The translations under genes were made by a program, and so were the position numbers. A stretch of 64,000 nucleotides of DNA from Domibacillus enclensis. Its GTDB lineage: Bacteria > Bacillota > Bacilli > Bacillales > Domibacillaceae. The stretch lies in contig NZ_FTLX01000001.1 in assembly GCF_900156125.1 (NCBI RefSeq), positions 248,001-312,000 of the forward strand, read 5' to 3'. Shown here piece after piece: positions 36,442-44,666 of this stretch. Each line of letters opens with the position of its first letter. The stretch's first letter is position 1. The notes under the pieces are model-generated. The model did no database searches. It was given only the letters and a program-made list of their open reading frames with translations, and was not told the origin of the DNA.

Positions 36442-37791
36442 ATGAATGTTTCACTTAACAGCCAGTCTGTCGTCCGGCTGTTTATCCGTTACTTAATCCC
36501 CTCCATGATTGGCATGATGCTCATGGCGGCGAATGTGGTGATTGACGGCATTATGGTCGGCAGCCGTCTCGGTGCAGAGGCGCTGGCGGGTGTAGGCATT
36601 GCATCGCCTGTTTATACGATCTTTTTTGCTATCTCTCTTTGGATCGGCATCGGCGCTGCCACCCGTTATTCAATTGCTATGGGTGCGGCAGAAACGAAAC
36701 AGGCGCGTGCGATCTTTACCCAGGCACTTGTGCTCGTTTTTTCCATCACGATTTTTATTGCCGTGGCCGCTTATTCGTTTCGCGAGCCGCTCGTGTACGC
36801 ACTCGGCGCTAATAAAGAGACGTATCCGTATGCATCGGAATATATGACCGTCATGCTGTTATTTGGTTTTGTTTTCACCATTGAAAGTGTTTTTAGTGTA
36901 TTTGTCCGAAACGACGGCGGGCCGAACCTTGCCATGACCGCTCTAGTGACAATGGCGCTGGCGAATATTATCTTGAATTATGTGTTTTTGTTCAAGCTAA
37001 ACTGGGGCGTTTCCGGTGCGGCATTGGCGACTGTCATCTCATGCGGACTGGCCATCTTGGTTTTGTCTGCGCATTTTTTCAGCCGGTTCAGCAATTTAAA
37101 GCTCGTCCGGTTTGCGTTTGAAAAAAAGCTGATCTGGATCATCATCGCCGTCGGATTCCCAAGCTTTATCGCTGAAATTGGCATGTCTGTCTTTACCGTT
37201 TCCCATAATGTTCTGCTGGAAAAAATGGCGGGCACGGACGGTGTTGCCGCATTTTCGATTTTAAATTATGTGCACAGCGTCATGCTCATGCTGTTTTTCG
37301 GTATGGGCTCCGCCATTCAGCCACTCATCAGCTATTATCATGGCGCATTGAATGAAATCCGGAAAAAAGAAACGCTTCGACTCGCTCTTTTTGTTGCCGC
37401 TGGAGCCGGTTTCTTGTTTTTTATTATCGGCCAGGCAGCTGCGGGCCCGATCGTTTCTGTATTTGGCGACTTTTCTCCATCGGTAACCGCTCTGGCCATT
37501 GACGCCATCGGGCTGTTTTTCATCGGCTATTTGTTCATGGGCATTAACTTCATTATGATGACGTATTATCAATCGATTGGACGCGTGCGCATGGCCGTCT
37601 GGATCACGCTGGCCCGTCAAATTGTCATTATGCTTCTGCTCCTGGCCGTGCTGCCTTCTTTATTCGGTCTCGCTGGTGTTTGGCTGACCATTCCGGTTTC
37701 TGAGCTCATTGTGCTGTTGACCATTATCCAATACGAGCGAAAAGGACGCTTCAAGCGCGTGAACCAAAACCAAAAGCAGCTGAACGCTTAA
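36442..37791 (+). CDS. MATE-family multidrug exporter
   Basis: 449 aa, 12 spans in two homologous halves. The start is ATG 36442, 11 nt after AAAGGAG; an in-frame GTG at 36430 overlaps that site. Typical segments are SMIGMMLMAANVVIDGIMVG near the N-terminus and the second-half LLEKMAGTDGVAAFSI. It exports cationic compounds with Na+ or H+. Local regulation by the adjacent TetR protein is likely. Confidence 0.92.
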   Translation: MNVSLNSQSVVRLFIRYLIPSMIGMMLMAANVVIDGIMVGSRLGAEALAGVGIASPVYTIFFAISLWIGIGAATRYSIAMGAAETKQARAIFTQALVLVFSITIFIAVAAYSFREPLVYALGANKETYPYASEYMTVMLLFGFVFTIESVFSVFVRNDGGPNLAMTALVTMALANIILNYVFLFKLNWGVSGAALATVISCGLAILVLSAHFFSRFSNLKLVRFAFEKKLIWIIIAVGFPSFIAEIGMSVFTVSHNVLLEKMAGTDGVAAFSILNYVHSVMLMLFFGMGSAIQPLISYYHGALNEIRKKETLRLALFVAAGAGFLFFIIGQAAAGPIVSVFGDFSPSVTALAIDAIGLFFIGYLFMGINFIMMTYYQSIGRVRMAVWITLARQIVIMLLLLAVLPSLFGLAGVWLTIPVSELIVLLTIIQYERKGRFKRVNQNQKQLNA

Positions 37792-37795
37792 AAAA

Positions 37796-37826
37796 AGAAG
37801 CAAGCCCGCTGATGGGCTGCTTCTTT
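37796..37826. terminator. Bidirectional terminator between MATE and alsT
   Basis: AAGAAGCAAGCCC pairs with GGGCTGCTTCTT (one bulge); T-runs occur on both strands. Confidence 0.85.
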
Positions 37827-37832
37827 TTTGTG

Positions 37833-39275
37833 TTACTTTTTGTATTCATTTTCCCAGAAATCCGCATTTTTAATGCCGAGTGCTTTCGGGTCAAACACCG
37901 GGTCTTTCCCTTGTTTTTTCTGTGTCTCGTAATCTTTCAACGCGAGAAGGGCCGGTTTGGCGAGCATCACGATTGCAATAACGTTCAGCCAGACCATGAT
38001 GCCAAGTCCCGCATCCCCAAATGCCCAGGCAAGCGCCGATTCGTTTGTCGCACCGTAAAACGTTGTAATCAGCAAAACGAGGCGCAGCGCATTAATCGCG
38101 AGCGGGCTTGTTTTCCCTCTCATTAAATACGAAATATTCGTTTCAGCGATATAGTAGTAAGCCATAATCGTTGTGAAAGCGAAGAAGAACAAGGCAACTG
38201 CGACAAAACCCGCACCGAAGCCTGGAAGCACACTGTCAATGGCTGCCTGTGTAAAGCCAGGTCCCACTTCAACGCCTGCTAGATTTTCAACTACATATGG
38301 TCCTTCATCCGGACCTGTCGTTGTATTATACATGCCGGTAAATAAAATCATAAATGCTGTAGCTGAGCAGACAAATAGCGTATCAATGTATACAGAGAAC
38401 GCCTGAACAAGACCTTGCTTTGCCGGGTGAGAGACTTCGGCCGCAGCTGCCGGGTGAGGACCTGTTCCCTGTCCTGCTTCATTTGAATAAATCCCGCGCT
38501 TAACGCCCCATGAAATGGCCATCCCCAGCAAACCGCCAAATACTTGATCCACACCGAACGCGCTCCGGAAAATAAGTGCAATAACAGATGGAAGCTCTGT
38601 AATGTTCATTAACACAATAATCAAAGAAATCAGAATATAGCCGAGTGCCATAAACGGAACAATCACCTGTGCTGCATGGGCAATCCGCTTAACCCCGCCG
38701 AAAATAATAAATGCGAGAAGCAAAACAACAACAATACCAGTCATAACAGGGCTGATGCCAAATGCATTGTTAATTCCTGCCGCAATGGAGTTAGACTGAA
38801 CGCCAGGCATAAGCACAGCCATCGCAATCAGCGCTGCAAAAGCGAACAGCATAGCAAACCATTTAATGCCGATTCCTTTTTCAATATAGTATGCAGGACC
38901 ACCGCGATATTGACCATCCTGCTTTGTTTTGTAAATCTGTGCAAGCGTCGATTCAATAAACGCACTGGACGCGCCGATAAACGCAATCGCCCACATCCAG
39001 AAAACCGCTCCAGGTCCCCCGTAAAAGATGGCTGAAGCAACCCCAGCAATGTTCCCGGTTCCCACTCGTCCGCTCAAGGCGATGGCAAGTGCCTGGAACG
39101 AAGAAACCCCTGCATCTGAACTTTTTCCTTGAAACATCAATCTAACCATTTCTTTAATGTGACGCACTTGCAATAAGCGGGTCATGATCGAAAAAACAAG
39201 ACCGACACCGAGTAAAATATAAATAACCGGCGTACTCCATAAAATTGAATTTAACCATGTCACGAAGGCTTCCAA
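37833..39275 (-). CDS. alsT: Alanine/glycine:cation symporter (AGCS)
   Basis: 480 aa from TTG 39275 (GGAGAG 7 nt upstream). About eleven spans. Family signatures are ALSGRVGTGNIAGVA (substrate and Na+ site), GGPAYYIEKG and SNEAGQGTGPHPAAA. It takes up alanine or related amino acids with sodium. Upstream there is a consensus cre site and a promoter TTGTTA-N17-TATTCT (about 39324-39352), suggesting CcpA control. The conventional name alsT is used for the family; substrate preference is not proven. Confidence 0.9.
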   Translation of the reverse strand: MEAFVTWLNSILWSTPVIYILLGVGLVFSIMTRLLQVRHIKEMVRLMFQGKSSDAGVSSFQALAIALSGRVGTGNIAGVASAIFYGGPGAVFWMWAIAFIGASSAFIESTLAQIYKTKQDGQYRGGPAYYIEKGIGIKWFAMLFAFAALIAMAVLMPGVQSNSIAAGINNAFGISPVMTGIVVVLLLAFIIFGGVKRIAHAAQVIVPFMALGYILISLIIVLMNITELPSVIALIFRSAFGVDQVFGGLLGMAISWGVKRGIYSNEAGQGTGPHPAAAAEVSHPAKQGLVQAFSVYIDTLFVCSATAFMILFTGMYNTTTGPDEGPYVVENLAGVEVGPGFTQAAIDSVLPGFGAGFVAVALFFFAFTTIMAYYYIAETNISYLMRGKTSPLAINALRLVLLITTFYGATNESALAWAFGDAGLGIMVWLNVIAIVMLAKPALLALKDYETQKKQGKDPVFDPKALGIKNADFWENEYKK

Positions 39276-39408
39276 ACAACATCTCTCCATTTCTGTCTCT
39301 GAGGTGATTTACTTTTTTAGAATAAATGAAAATGTAAAAAATAACAATACCCATGTTATGTTTTCTTACACAAAAAGAAGAAAGAACGCTTTCTTTTCAC
39401 CCCCTAAT

Positions 39409-39422
39409 TGTAAGCGCTATCT
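39409..39422 (-). promoter_or_regulatory. Consensus cre site upstream of alsT
   Basis: TGTAAGCGCTATCT matches TGWAARCGYTWNCW at every position. A second, weaker cre-like palindrome (AGAAAGCGTTCTTT on the minus strand) lies at about 39380-39395. Confidence 0.6.
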
Positions 39423-39505
39423 AAATGACCATTCTATCATGCCTTATTTTCATTAAAATGTAAATTATTTTTTTGACTTTTCAATTTATTATGGAAGAAA
39501 AACAA

Positions 39506-39534
39506 AAAGCGTTCAGCTCAGGGCCGAACGCTTT
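39506..39534 (-). terminator. Terminator of the SDR gene
   Basis: AAAGCGTTC/GAACGCTTT stem with a T-rich tail on the minus strand. Confidence 0.8.
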
Positions 39535-39548
39535 CGCATTGTTTGGTT

Positions 39549-40424
39549 TTACGACGTAATAAAATCGCCGCCGTTTACATGAATCGTCTGGCCTGTGACG
39601 TACGTGGAGTCGTTTGAAGCCAGGTACACAAATGCAGGCGCATTTTCTGAAGGCTGTCCGCGGCGTCCCATCGGCGTATCTGCTCCGTGCTTCGCTACTT
39701 TTTCCTCATCAAAAGTCGCAGGGATAAGCGGCGTCCAAATAGGACCCGGTGCCACTGCATTCACCCGAATGCCTTTTTCAGCCAGGTTCGCAGCAAGGGA
39801 GCGGGTAAAGGTTGTAATGGCTCCTTTTGTCGATGAATAATCGATGAGCTCCGGCGCACCGCGGTAAGCTGTCACGGACGACGTGTTTACGATGGTATCC
39901 CCTTTTTGCATATGAGGAAGCGCTGCCTGGCTTAAATAGAACATGGAGAAAATATTTGTCTGGAACGTTTCCTGCAGCTGTTCCGGCGTAATCGACAAGA
40001 AATCCTTTGTCGGAAACTGTTTGCCGGCATTGTTCACCAGCACATTTAAGCTGCCGAATTCAGAAACGACCTTATCAACGAGCTTTTTGCAGTTTTCCAC
40101 ATCGCTTACATCCGTTGCGATGCTGAATGCTTTCACACCGTATGCTTCAATCAGCTTGACCGTTTTCTCAGCATCGCCGTCTTCATTCAAGTAGGCAATC
40201 GCCACATTGGCGCCTTCCTTCGCAAAAGCGATCGCGACCGCACGGCCAATTCCGGAATCGCCCCCTGTGACCAGCGCCGTTTTGCCGGCCAGCTTGCCTG
40301 ACCCCTGGTAATCCTGATCATCATAAATCGGTTCAGGCGTCATTTCAGACTCGATTCCCGGCTGCTGGCTTTGTGTTTGCGGTGGTGTTTCCTCATGAAT
40401 TCGTTCGAATTTATCCTTTGCCAC
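39549..40424 (-). CDS. SDR-family general stress dehydrogenase
   Basis: 291 aa from GTG 40424 (GGAG 9 nt upstream); ATGs 9-15 nt earlier lack spacing. An N-terminal extension (about 45 residues, QQPGIESEMTPEP) typical of the YhdF/YdaD general-stress group precedes a Rossmann fold with TGGDSGIG, NNAG and the catalytic Ser-Tyr-Lys (TSSVTAYRG and YSSTKGA). It oxidises or reduces an unknown alcohol/ketone with NAD(P). A good sigma-B promoter supports the stress role. Confidence 0.9.
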   Translation of the reverse strand: MAKDKFERIHEETPPQTQSQQPGIESEMTPEPIYDDQDYQGSGKLAGKTALVTGGDSGIGRAVAIAFAKEGANVAIAYLNEDGDAEKTVKLIEAYGVKAFSIATDVSDVENCKKLVDKVVSEFGSLNVLVNNAGKQFPTKDFLSITPEQLQETFQTNIFSMFYLSQAALPHMQKGDTIVNTSSVTAYRGAPELIDYSSTKGAITTFTRSLAANLAEKGIRVNAVAPGPIWTPLIPATFDEEKVAKHGADTPMGRRGQPSENAPAFVYLASNDSTYVTGQTIHVNGGDFITS

Positions 40425-40463
40425 AATATCCATCTCCATCCATTTTTAATGTACAAGGAAAGT

Positions 40464-40488
40464 ATTCCCCTCTAATGAAAAGATAAAC
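40464..40488 (-). promoter_or_regulatory. Sigma-B promoter of the SDR gene
   Basis: GTTTAT (40483-40488), 13-nt spacer, GGGAAT (40464-40469) on the minus strand, close to the GTTTAA-N12-14-GGGWAT consensus. Confidence 0.7.
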
Positions 40489-40520
40489 ATGTTATAATGG
40501 GGCAAAAAGGATGGAAGCCG

Positions 40521-40907
40521 ATGATTGAATATGAGCAGCTGCACCATGTGGGGTTAAATGTGACCGATTTAGAAAAAGCGAAAGTTTTTTATGGAGAAGT
40601 CCTTTGTCTTCCCGAACTAAAGCGTCCCCCGTTCGACTTTGAAGGTGCCTGGTACGCGGCCGGCAGTCAGCAGATTCACCTGCTCGTTTTACCGGAGTCC
40701 CAGACAATCCGCCACGATCCTTTTCTATCCAGCCGTGAAGGACATCTGGCTCTTCGGGTCAAAAGCTATGAGCAAACACGAGAATGGCTAGAAAAAATGA
40801 ACATCCCGATGTTGGAGAAGCCAAACAGTGTCAGCGGATTTGCCCAGATTTTTGTGTCAGATCCAGACGGGAATTTGATTGAACTTCACGTAGAACGAAA
40901 CAAATAA
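40521..40907 (+). CDS. VOC-family (glyoxalase-like) protein
   Basis: 128 aa from ATG 40521 (AAAGGATGG upstream). It has two beta-alpha-beta-beta-beta modules: LHHVGLNVTDLEKAKVFYGE with a probable metal His, the central IHLLVL segment, and the C-terminal FVSDPDGNLIELH with the Glu ligand. It may be a glyoxalase, dioxygenase or resistance protein; the substrate is not deducible. Confidence 0.88.
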   Translation: MIEYEQLHHVGLNVTDLEKAKVFYGEVLCLPELKRPPFDFEGAWYAAGSQQIHLLVLPESQTIRHDPFLSSREGHLALRVKSYEQTREWLEKMNIPMLEKPNSVSGFAQIFVSDPDGNLIELHVERNK

Positions 40908-40918
40908 GGACGGGCATC

Positions 40919-40984
40919 GGCCCAATTCTGTGCTGTTATGGCGCAATCATCCTATCGACGGCGCAATGAAAGCACATTTGCGCC
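40919..40984. repeat. Word array, family A copy 3 (degenerate)
   Basis: GGCCCAATT at 40919, GGCGCAATC at 40940, GGCGCAATG at 40960, then inverted ATTTGCGCC at 40976. Spacing is 21, 20, 16. Three forward words and one inverted, between convergent genes. Confidence 0.75.
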
Positions 40985-41013
40985 GTAATCACTTTTTATT
41001 TACTTATTTAATT

Positions 41014-41029
41014 TTGAATTTTGCACATA
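41014..41029 (+). repeat. Direct repeat, left copy
   Basis: TTGAATTTTGCACATA, identical to 42474-42489, with further similarity (AAACAAGA versus AAATAAGA) just after it. The two copies flank the TVP38 and ZIP genes. Confidence 0.65.
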
Positions 41030-41056
41030 ATGAAACAAGAAAATAATGAACCCCGT

Positions 41057-41620
41057 TTAACAGGATTCACTGGATTCTTGTTGCCGATTTTTGTTTCTGC
41101 GCCCCAGAAGTGCATATAAAGCAAGCAAAACAGACAAAAAAGTGACGGACACATACCAGGGCATTTTTTCCATCGCTTCTCCGAATGCAGTGTACAGCAG
41201 CGCTGGCGTGATCACGCCTAAAATCGAATATTGCATGTACTCACGATAGGATCTCGTCATGTCCATTAAATAGATAGACAGCAAATGAAAGTGGACAAAT
41301 GGCATCACACGAAGAATCATGACCTGGCCGATCGTCATTTTTCGCTCCCCCGCCACCTTTCTCTTCACTTTCATCATCCGCTCCCGAACAAATGGAAACC
41401 GATTGACGATTTTATAAAAAACCGCCCCCATTAACGACAGCCCAATGATCGAATAAATCGCCCCTTGTACAAACCCGAATAAATAGCCTCCCGCAATACA
41501 AATAACAACGACCGGCAAAAACAAAAAAGGCCGGAGCAAATGAAGCAATATAAAGAAAACCGGCCCAAGCCAGCCTGCCTGCTCAATAATTCCTTCAATC
41601 CATCTTTCCACTTCCATCAT
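41057..41620 (-). CDS. TVP38/TMEM64 (SNARE-associated) membrane protein
   Basis: 187 aa, about five spans, with the family motif around GGYLFGFVQGAIYSIIG (about residues 44-60) and a conserved central loop with FPFVRERM. These DedA-related proteins are thought to move lipids or affect membrane homeostasis. It follows the ZIP gene by 64 nt in the same direction. Confidence 0.85.
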   Translation of the reverse strand: MMEVERWIEGIIEQAGWLGPVFFILLHLLRPFLFLPVVVICIAGGYLFGFVQGAIYSIIGLSLMGAVFYKIVNRFPFVRERMMKVKRKVAGERKMTIGQVMILRVMPFVHFHLLSIYLMDMTRSYREYMQYSILGVITPALLYTAFGEAMEKMPWYVSVTFLSVLLALYALLGRRNKNRQQESSESC

Positions 41621-41684
41621 ATTCGTTCACCTCTCTGCTTTTAGTGTAGCAGATTTCAAGCAGGAGGAAACGGCTTCTTTCCTT

Positions 41685-42413
41685 TTACAATTCATTTAAA
41701 AGAAGAGACACAAACAAGCCAAGCGCTGCCAGAAACCCAACAATCGGCCCCCCTTCTTCAAACGCTTCGGGCATCATTGTCGAACCGACCATTGCGATGA
41801 TTCCGCCCCCTGCAAAAGCAGCGATCGCCGCCATGACCTCTAAAGAAGCACCTCCAAGGAAAAAATAGCCCGCCCAGGCACTGAATCCAGATATAAACAA
41901 CACAGTGATCCAAAGAATGAAAATGTTCTTTTTTGAATAGCCGCTCTTCATCAAACCCGTTGTACTGGAAAGGCCTTCAGGAACATTGCTGATGAAAATC
42001 GCGATCACGAGCAGCAAGCTGACACCCTGGCCGGCGAGAAGGCTTGCGCCAATCATAATCGATTCAGGGATCGCATCCATGACCGTTCCAATAAAAATCG
42101 CAATCCCAGAGCCTTGATCGGACGATTGCGAATGAGACCGTTTCCGTTTGGACGCGCCCTTTTTAGAAATGGCGATATCCAGCAGGGTGAAAACGAGCGC
42201 TCCTGCTAGAAAACCAGTCCCTGTCGCCAAAAATCCTCCTTTTTCTACTGATTCACCGAGTAGCTCATACGTAGCCGCACCGATTAAAACGCCTGTACCA
42301 AACGCCATTATGTAGCCGATCACTTTTTTTTGGATCGGCAAAAACAACGCAGCGAGTGCTCCGAGCAATACGGCAGAACCCGAAACCCCGCCCCACATGA
42401 AGGCATGCCACAT
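41685..42413 (-). CDS. ZIP-family divalent metal transporter
   Basis: 242 aa, about eight spans. The metal path signatures DAIPESIMIGAS and SNVPEGLSSTTG are present in neighbouring helices. A Ser/Lys-rich cytoplasmic loop (SKRKRSHSQSSDQ) lies before them. It probably imports zinc or iron. No Zur or Fur box seen. It lies within the 16-bp direct repeats. Confidence 0.88.
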   Translation of the reverse strand: MWHAFMWGGVSGSAVLLGALAALFLPIQKKVIGYIMAFGTGVLIGAATYELLGESVEKGGFLATGTGFLAGALVFTLLDIAISKKGASKRKRSHSQSSDQGSGIAIFIGTVMDAIPESIMIGASLLAGQGVSLLLVIAIFISNVPEGLSSTTGLMKSGYSKKNIFILWITVLFISGFSAWAGYFFLGGASLEVMAAIAAFAGGGIIAMVGSTMMPEAFEEGGPIVGFLAALGLFVSLLLNEL

Positions 42414-42473
42414 ACTTCCCCCTCCTTTTTCTTTTTCAATTCCCTAACGATCTTTTATTAAAACGACTAATAT

Positions 42474-42489
42474 TTGAATTTTGCACATA
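42474..42489 (+). repeat. Direct repeat, right copy
   Basis: TTGAATTTTGCACATA, second copy of 41014-41029. Confidence 0.65.
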
Positions 42490-42507
42490 GTTAAATAAGA
42501 TAATTTC

Positions 42508-42537
42508 AAAAGCCGAACGATGCATCGTTCGGCTTTT
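42508..42537 (-). terminator. Terminator of the SLT-SLH gene
   Basis: A 13-bp perfect stem AAAAGCCGAACGA/TCGTTCGGCTTTT with a TGCA loop. The arm is the same sequence as the katG terminator stem. Confidence 0.8.
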
Positions 42538-42567
42538 ATTCTAGTGGTTTTGCCAATAACGTTTTTT

Positions 42568-43980
42568 TTACTTCTGAAGCGCCCGGTTGATGAGAGCAGC
42601 GGATTCCTGCCGCGTCACTGGCTGCTTCGGTCTAAATGTGTTGTTATTGTAGCCGTAGGCGATTTGGGCTGCGATTACCCGCCGGATCGATTCATAGGCC
42701 TGCATTTCAGGATAGACATCGGTAAAGGCGATCGATGCCGTTTTGTTTAACGCAAATGCATTCGACAAAATAATGGCCATTTGTTCGCGCGTTACGGGGC
42801 GATCGGCATAAAAGGAGCCGTCCGTAAAGCCATTCATGACTTCGTGTCTCATCACCGTCTCGATTTCACTCGTTCCGTTTGTCGGAAGCCCAAGCGCCTT
42901 GACCATCATAATCGCTGCCTGGCCACGGGTAACGTATTCGCCCGGGCGGAATGTTCCGTCCGGAAACCCGTTAATAATTCCCTGACTTGAAAGCGACGTA
43001 ATGTCCTGATAAAAATTGTGGGAAGATGGCACATCCGTAAAGGTTTTCACCGGTAAAGGCTTGTCCGTTTTTTCAAGATAGGCGGACGATACATACCCGG
43101 CTTGTCCCGTTGCGCTTTTAACCGGAATCCAGACATACTGGACATTTGAACCTGCGTTTTGATCAAACTGCCAGGAATCCGTCACTTCAAGAACGGTTCC
43201 TTTTGCTAAAGAACCACTCAAGCTGCCTCCTGGAGCCGTGCGCAGATTGGGGCTGGCAGTCGTTTGAACGCGATCCCCTTTTTGAATGGTGTATATTGTA
43301 TCATGCGTCTGCTCTGTGACCGTATAGCTCATTTTCGTAAACACAATATTTTCTGATGAATTCGGATTGTACTGAAAATCGCTTGATTGAAATGTAAATC
43401 CAGCCAGCTTCGTGTCATTTAAATAGCTGTTTTGTTCAATTTTCGCAAAAACCTGCTCCTGGTAAGCGAGAAGGTTTGGCAAGCCCGTGGATTGAACAAT
43501 CGGGCTGTTCACCGGCTTGATGCCATTATACGCCATAACCGGGAAATACCAGTTTTCAATGACATCACGATCTGCACCGGCGATTTTCGGCACACGAGCA
43601 TCATACATCTTATCTAGTACGGTGACCCCGGACTCAATGTTATAGAGAATATCTGTTTTCAGCTTGTCTGTGTCAAAGTCGCTTTGATTCGTCAGCTGCA
43701 TTAAGCCGATCCCGCCATCGGCTGACACAATGGCCTGTCCGTTTGAATCAAACTGCTTCCATGCTCCGCTTTCCTGCGAAACAACGGCTTTCACGACTTC
43801 CGGTGGTATCTCCTGCTCAAGCGCTTCTGCCGTAATGAGACAATTTACCTGCTGAAAAGACGGATTAACCCCTTTCTGCAAGCTTCCATATGAGGCACAC
43901 GCTGATGCATCTGCGGAGGCTTGTCCGCTAAACGCCGCAAGTACCGTTAAAAATCCTGCTGCGATAACCGTTTTCTTCAT
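42568..43980 (-). CDS. Secreted SLT lysozyme-like protein with SH3 and SLH repeats
   Basis: 470 aa. A signal peptide ends near ASADA (about residue 24). A transglycosylase SLT domain (about 45-205) has VKAVVSQESGAWKQ with the catalytic Glu, GIGLMQLT and the AYNGI motif. An SH3b domain (about 235-305, PNLRTAPGG) follows. Three S-layer homology repeats (about 313-470, FTDVPSSHNFYQDI, ITRGQ-like VTRGQAA, VTREQMA, VTRQESA) anchor it to the secondary cell-wall polymer. It probably remodels peptidoglycan at the surface. Confidence 0.92.
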   Translation of the reverse strand: MKKTVIAAGFLTVLAAFSGQASADASACASYGSLQKGVNPSFQQVNCLITAEALEQEIPPEVVKAVVSQESGAWKQFDSNGQAIVSADGGIGLMQLTNQSDFDTDKLKTDILYNIESGVTVLDKMYDARVPKIAGADRDVIENWYFPVMAYNGIKPVNSPIVQSTGLPNLLAYQEQVFAKIEQNSYLNDTKLAGFTFQSSDFQYNPNSSENIVFTKMSYTVTEQTHDTIYTIQKGDRVQTTASPNLRTAPGGSLSGSLAKGTVLEVTDSWQFDQNAGSNVQYVWIPVKSATGQAGYVSSAYLEKTDKPLPVKTFTDVPSSHNFYQDITSLSSQGIINGFPDGTFRPGEYVTRGQAAIMMVKALGLPTNGTSEIETVMRHEVMNGFTDGSFYADRPVTREQMAIILSNAFALNKTASIAFTDVYPEMQAYESIRRVIAAQIAYGYNNNTFRPKQPVTRQESAALINRALQK

Positions 43981-44044
43981 TCGATCCCTCCCTTTCTTTC
44001 CCTTTACTTTACCATATTAGGTGATAACTTACTATTTTTACCAT

Positions 44045-44073
44045 AAAAAAAGACTTGCCCATTAAGCAAGTCT
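44045..44073 (-). terminator. Terminator of the 131-aa gene
   Basis: AGACTTGC/GCAAGTCT stem followed by T7 on the minus strand. Confidence 0.85.
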
Positions 44074-44081
44074 CCCTCTTT

Positions 44082-44477
44082 TTAAAGCAATCGCGCAAAG
44101 GCCGATTGTAAATAACGGTCAAAGGCTTGCTGCTCCCCTTTCACCCAATACAGGCTTTCCGGATAAGACAGCTTGTCCGCGTAAATATTATCAACCACTT
44201 CCACTTCTTCATCCGTTGTTTTGCCGCTCGTCACTTGAATGAACGGTTCTGTTTCATCAAATACGACGTCAAACCGGAGAAACCGATCCTCGATCCGTAG
44301 AACAGCCGCATTTTCTGCCGCTTCAAATACACTGTCCAGGCCGACTGAATGATACTTTTCTAAATCATTGTCGAATGCTTCAAGCTTTCCGTATAAATCC
44401 AGAAATAAATCCGATAAAAAAAGTTCATCCTCAAACCGGTTATCCAGTGCAGAAAATAGCTGTTCCTTAAATGACAT
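44082..44477 (-). CDS. Hypothetical protein, 131 aa
   Basis: Acidic soluble protein (MSFKEQLFSALDNRFEDELF) with alternating helices and a probable beta sheet (LRFDVVFDETEPFIQVTS). ATG after AGGAGCAGATGTC. I do not recognise a family. It is monocistronic with a clean terminator, so it is very likely real. Confidence 0.7.
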   Translation of the reverse strand: MSFKEQLFSALDNRFEDELFLSDLFLDLYGKLEAFDNDLEKYHSVGLDSVFEAAENAAVLRIEDRFLRFDVVFDETEPFIQVTSGKTTDEEVEVVDNIYADKLSYPESLYWVKGEQQAFDRYLQSAFARLL

Positions 44478-44666
44478 GACATCTGCTCCTTTTTTTGAAT
44501 ATTCTTATTTCACAGTATAAAGAATATTATTCATAATGGAAACCTTTCGTTTAAAATACGATTCCTTTTTGATTTCTGTCCGGTGCTTGTCATTTTCCGT
44601 AGCGGATTCGACAGATTTTGAGTAAAATAGAACTAAATCGTCTTTGACAAAAAAGGGGCAGATGTC

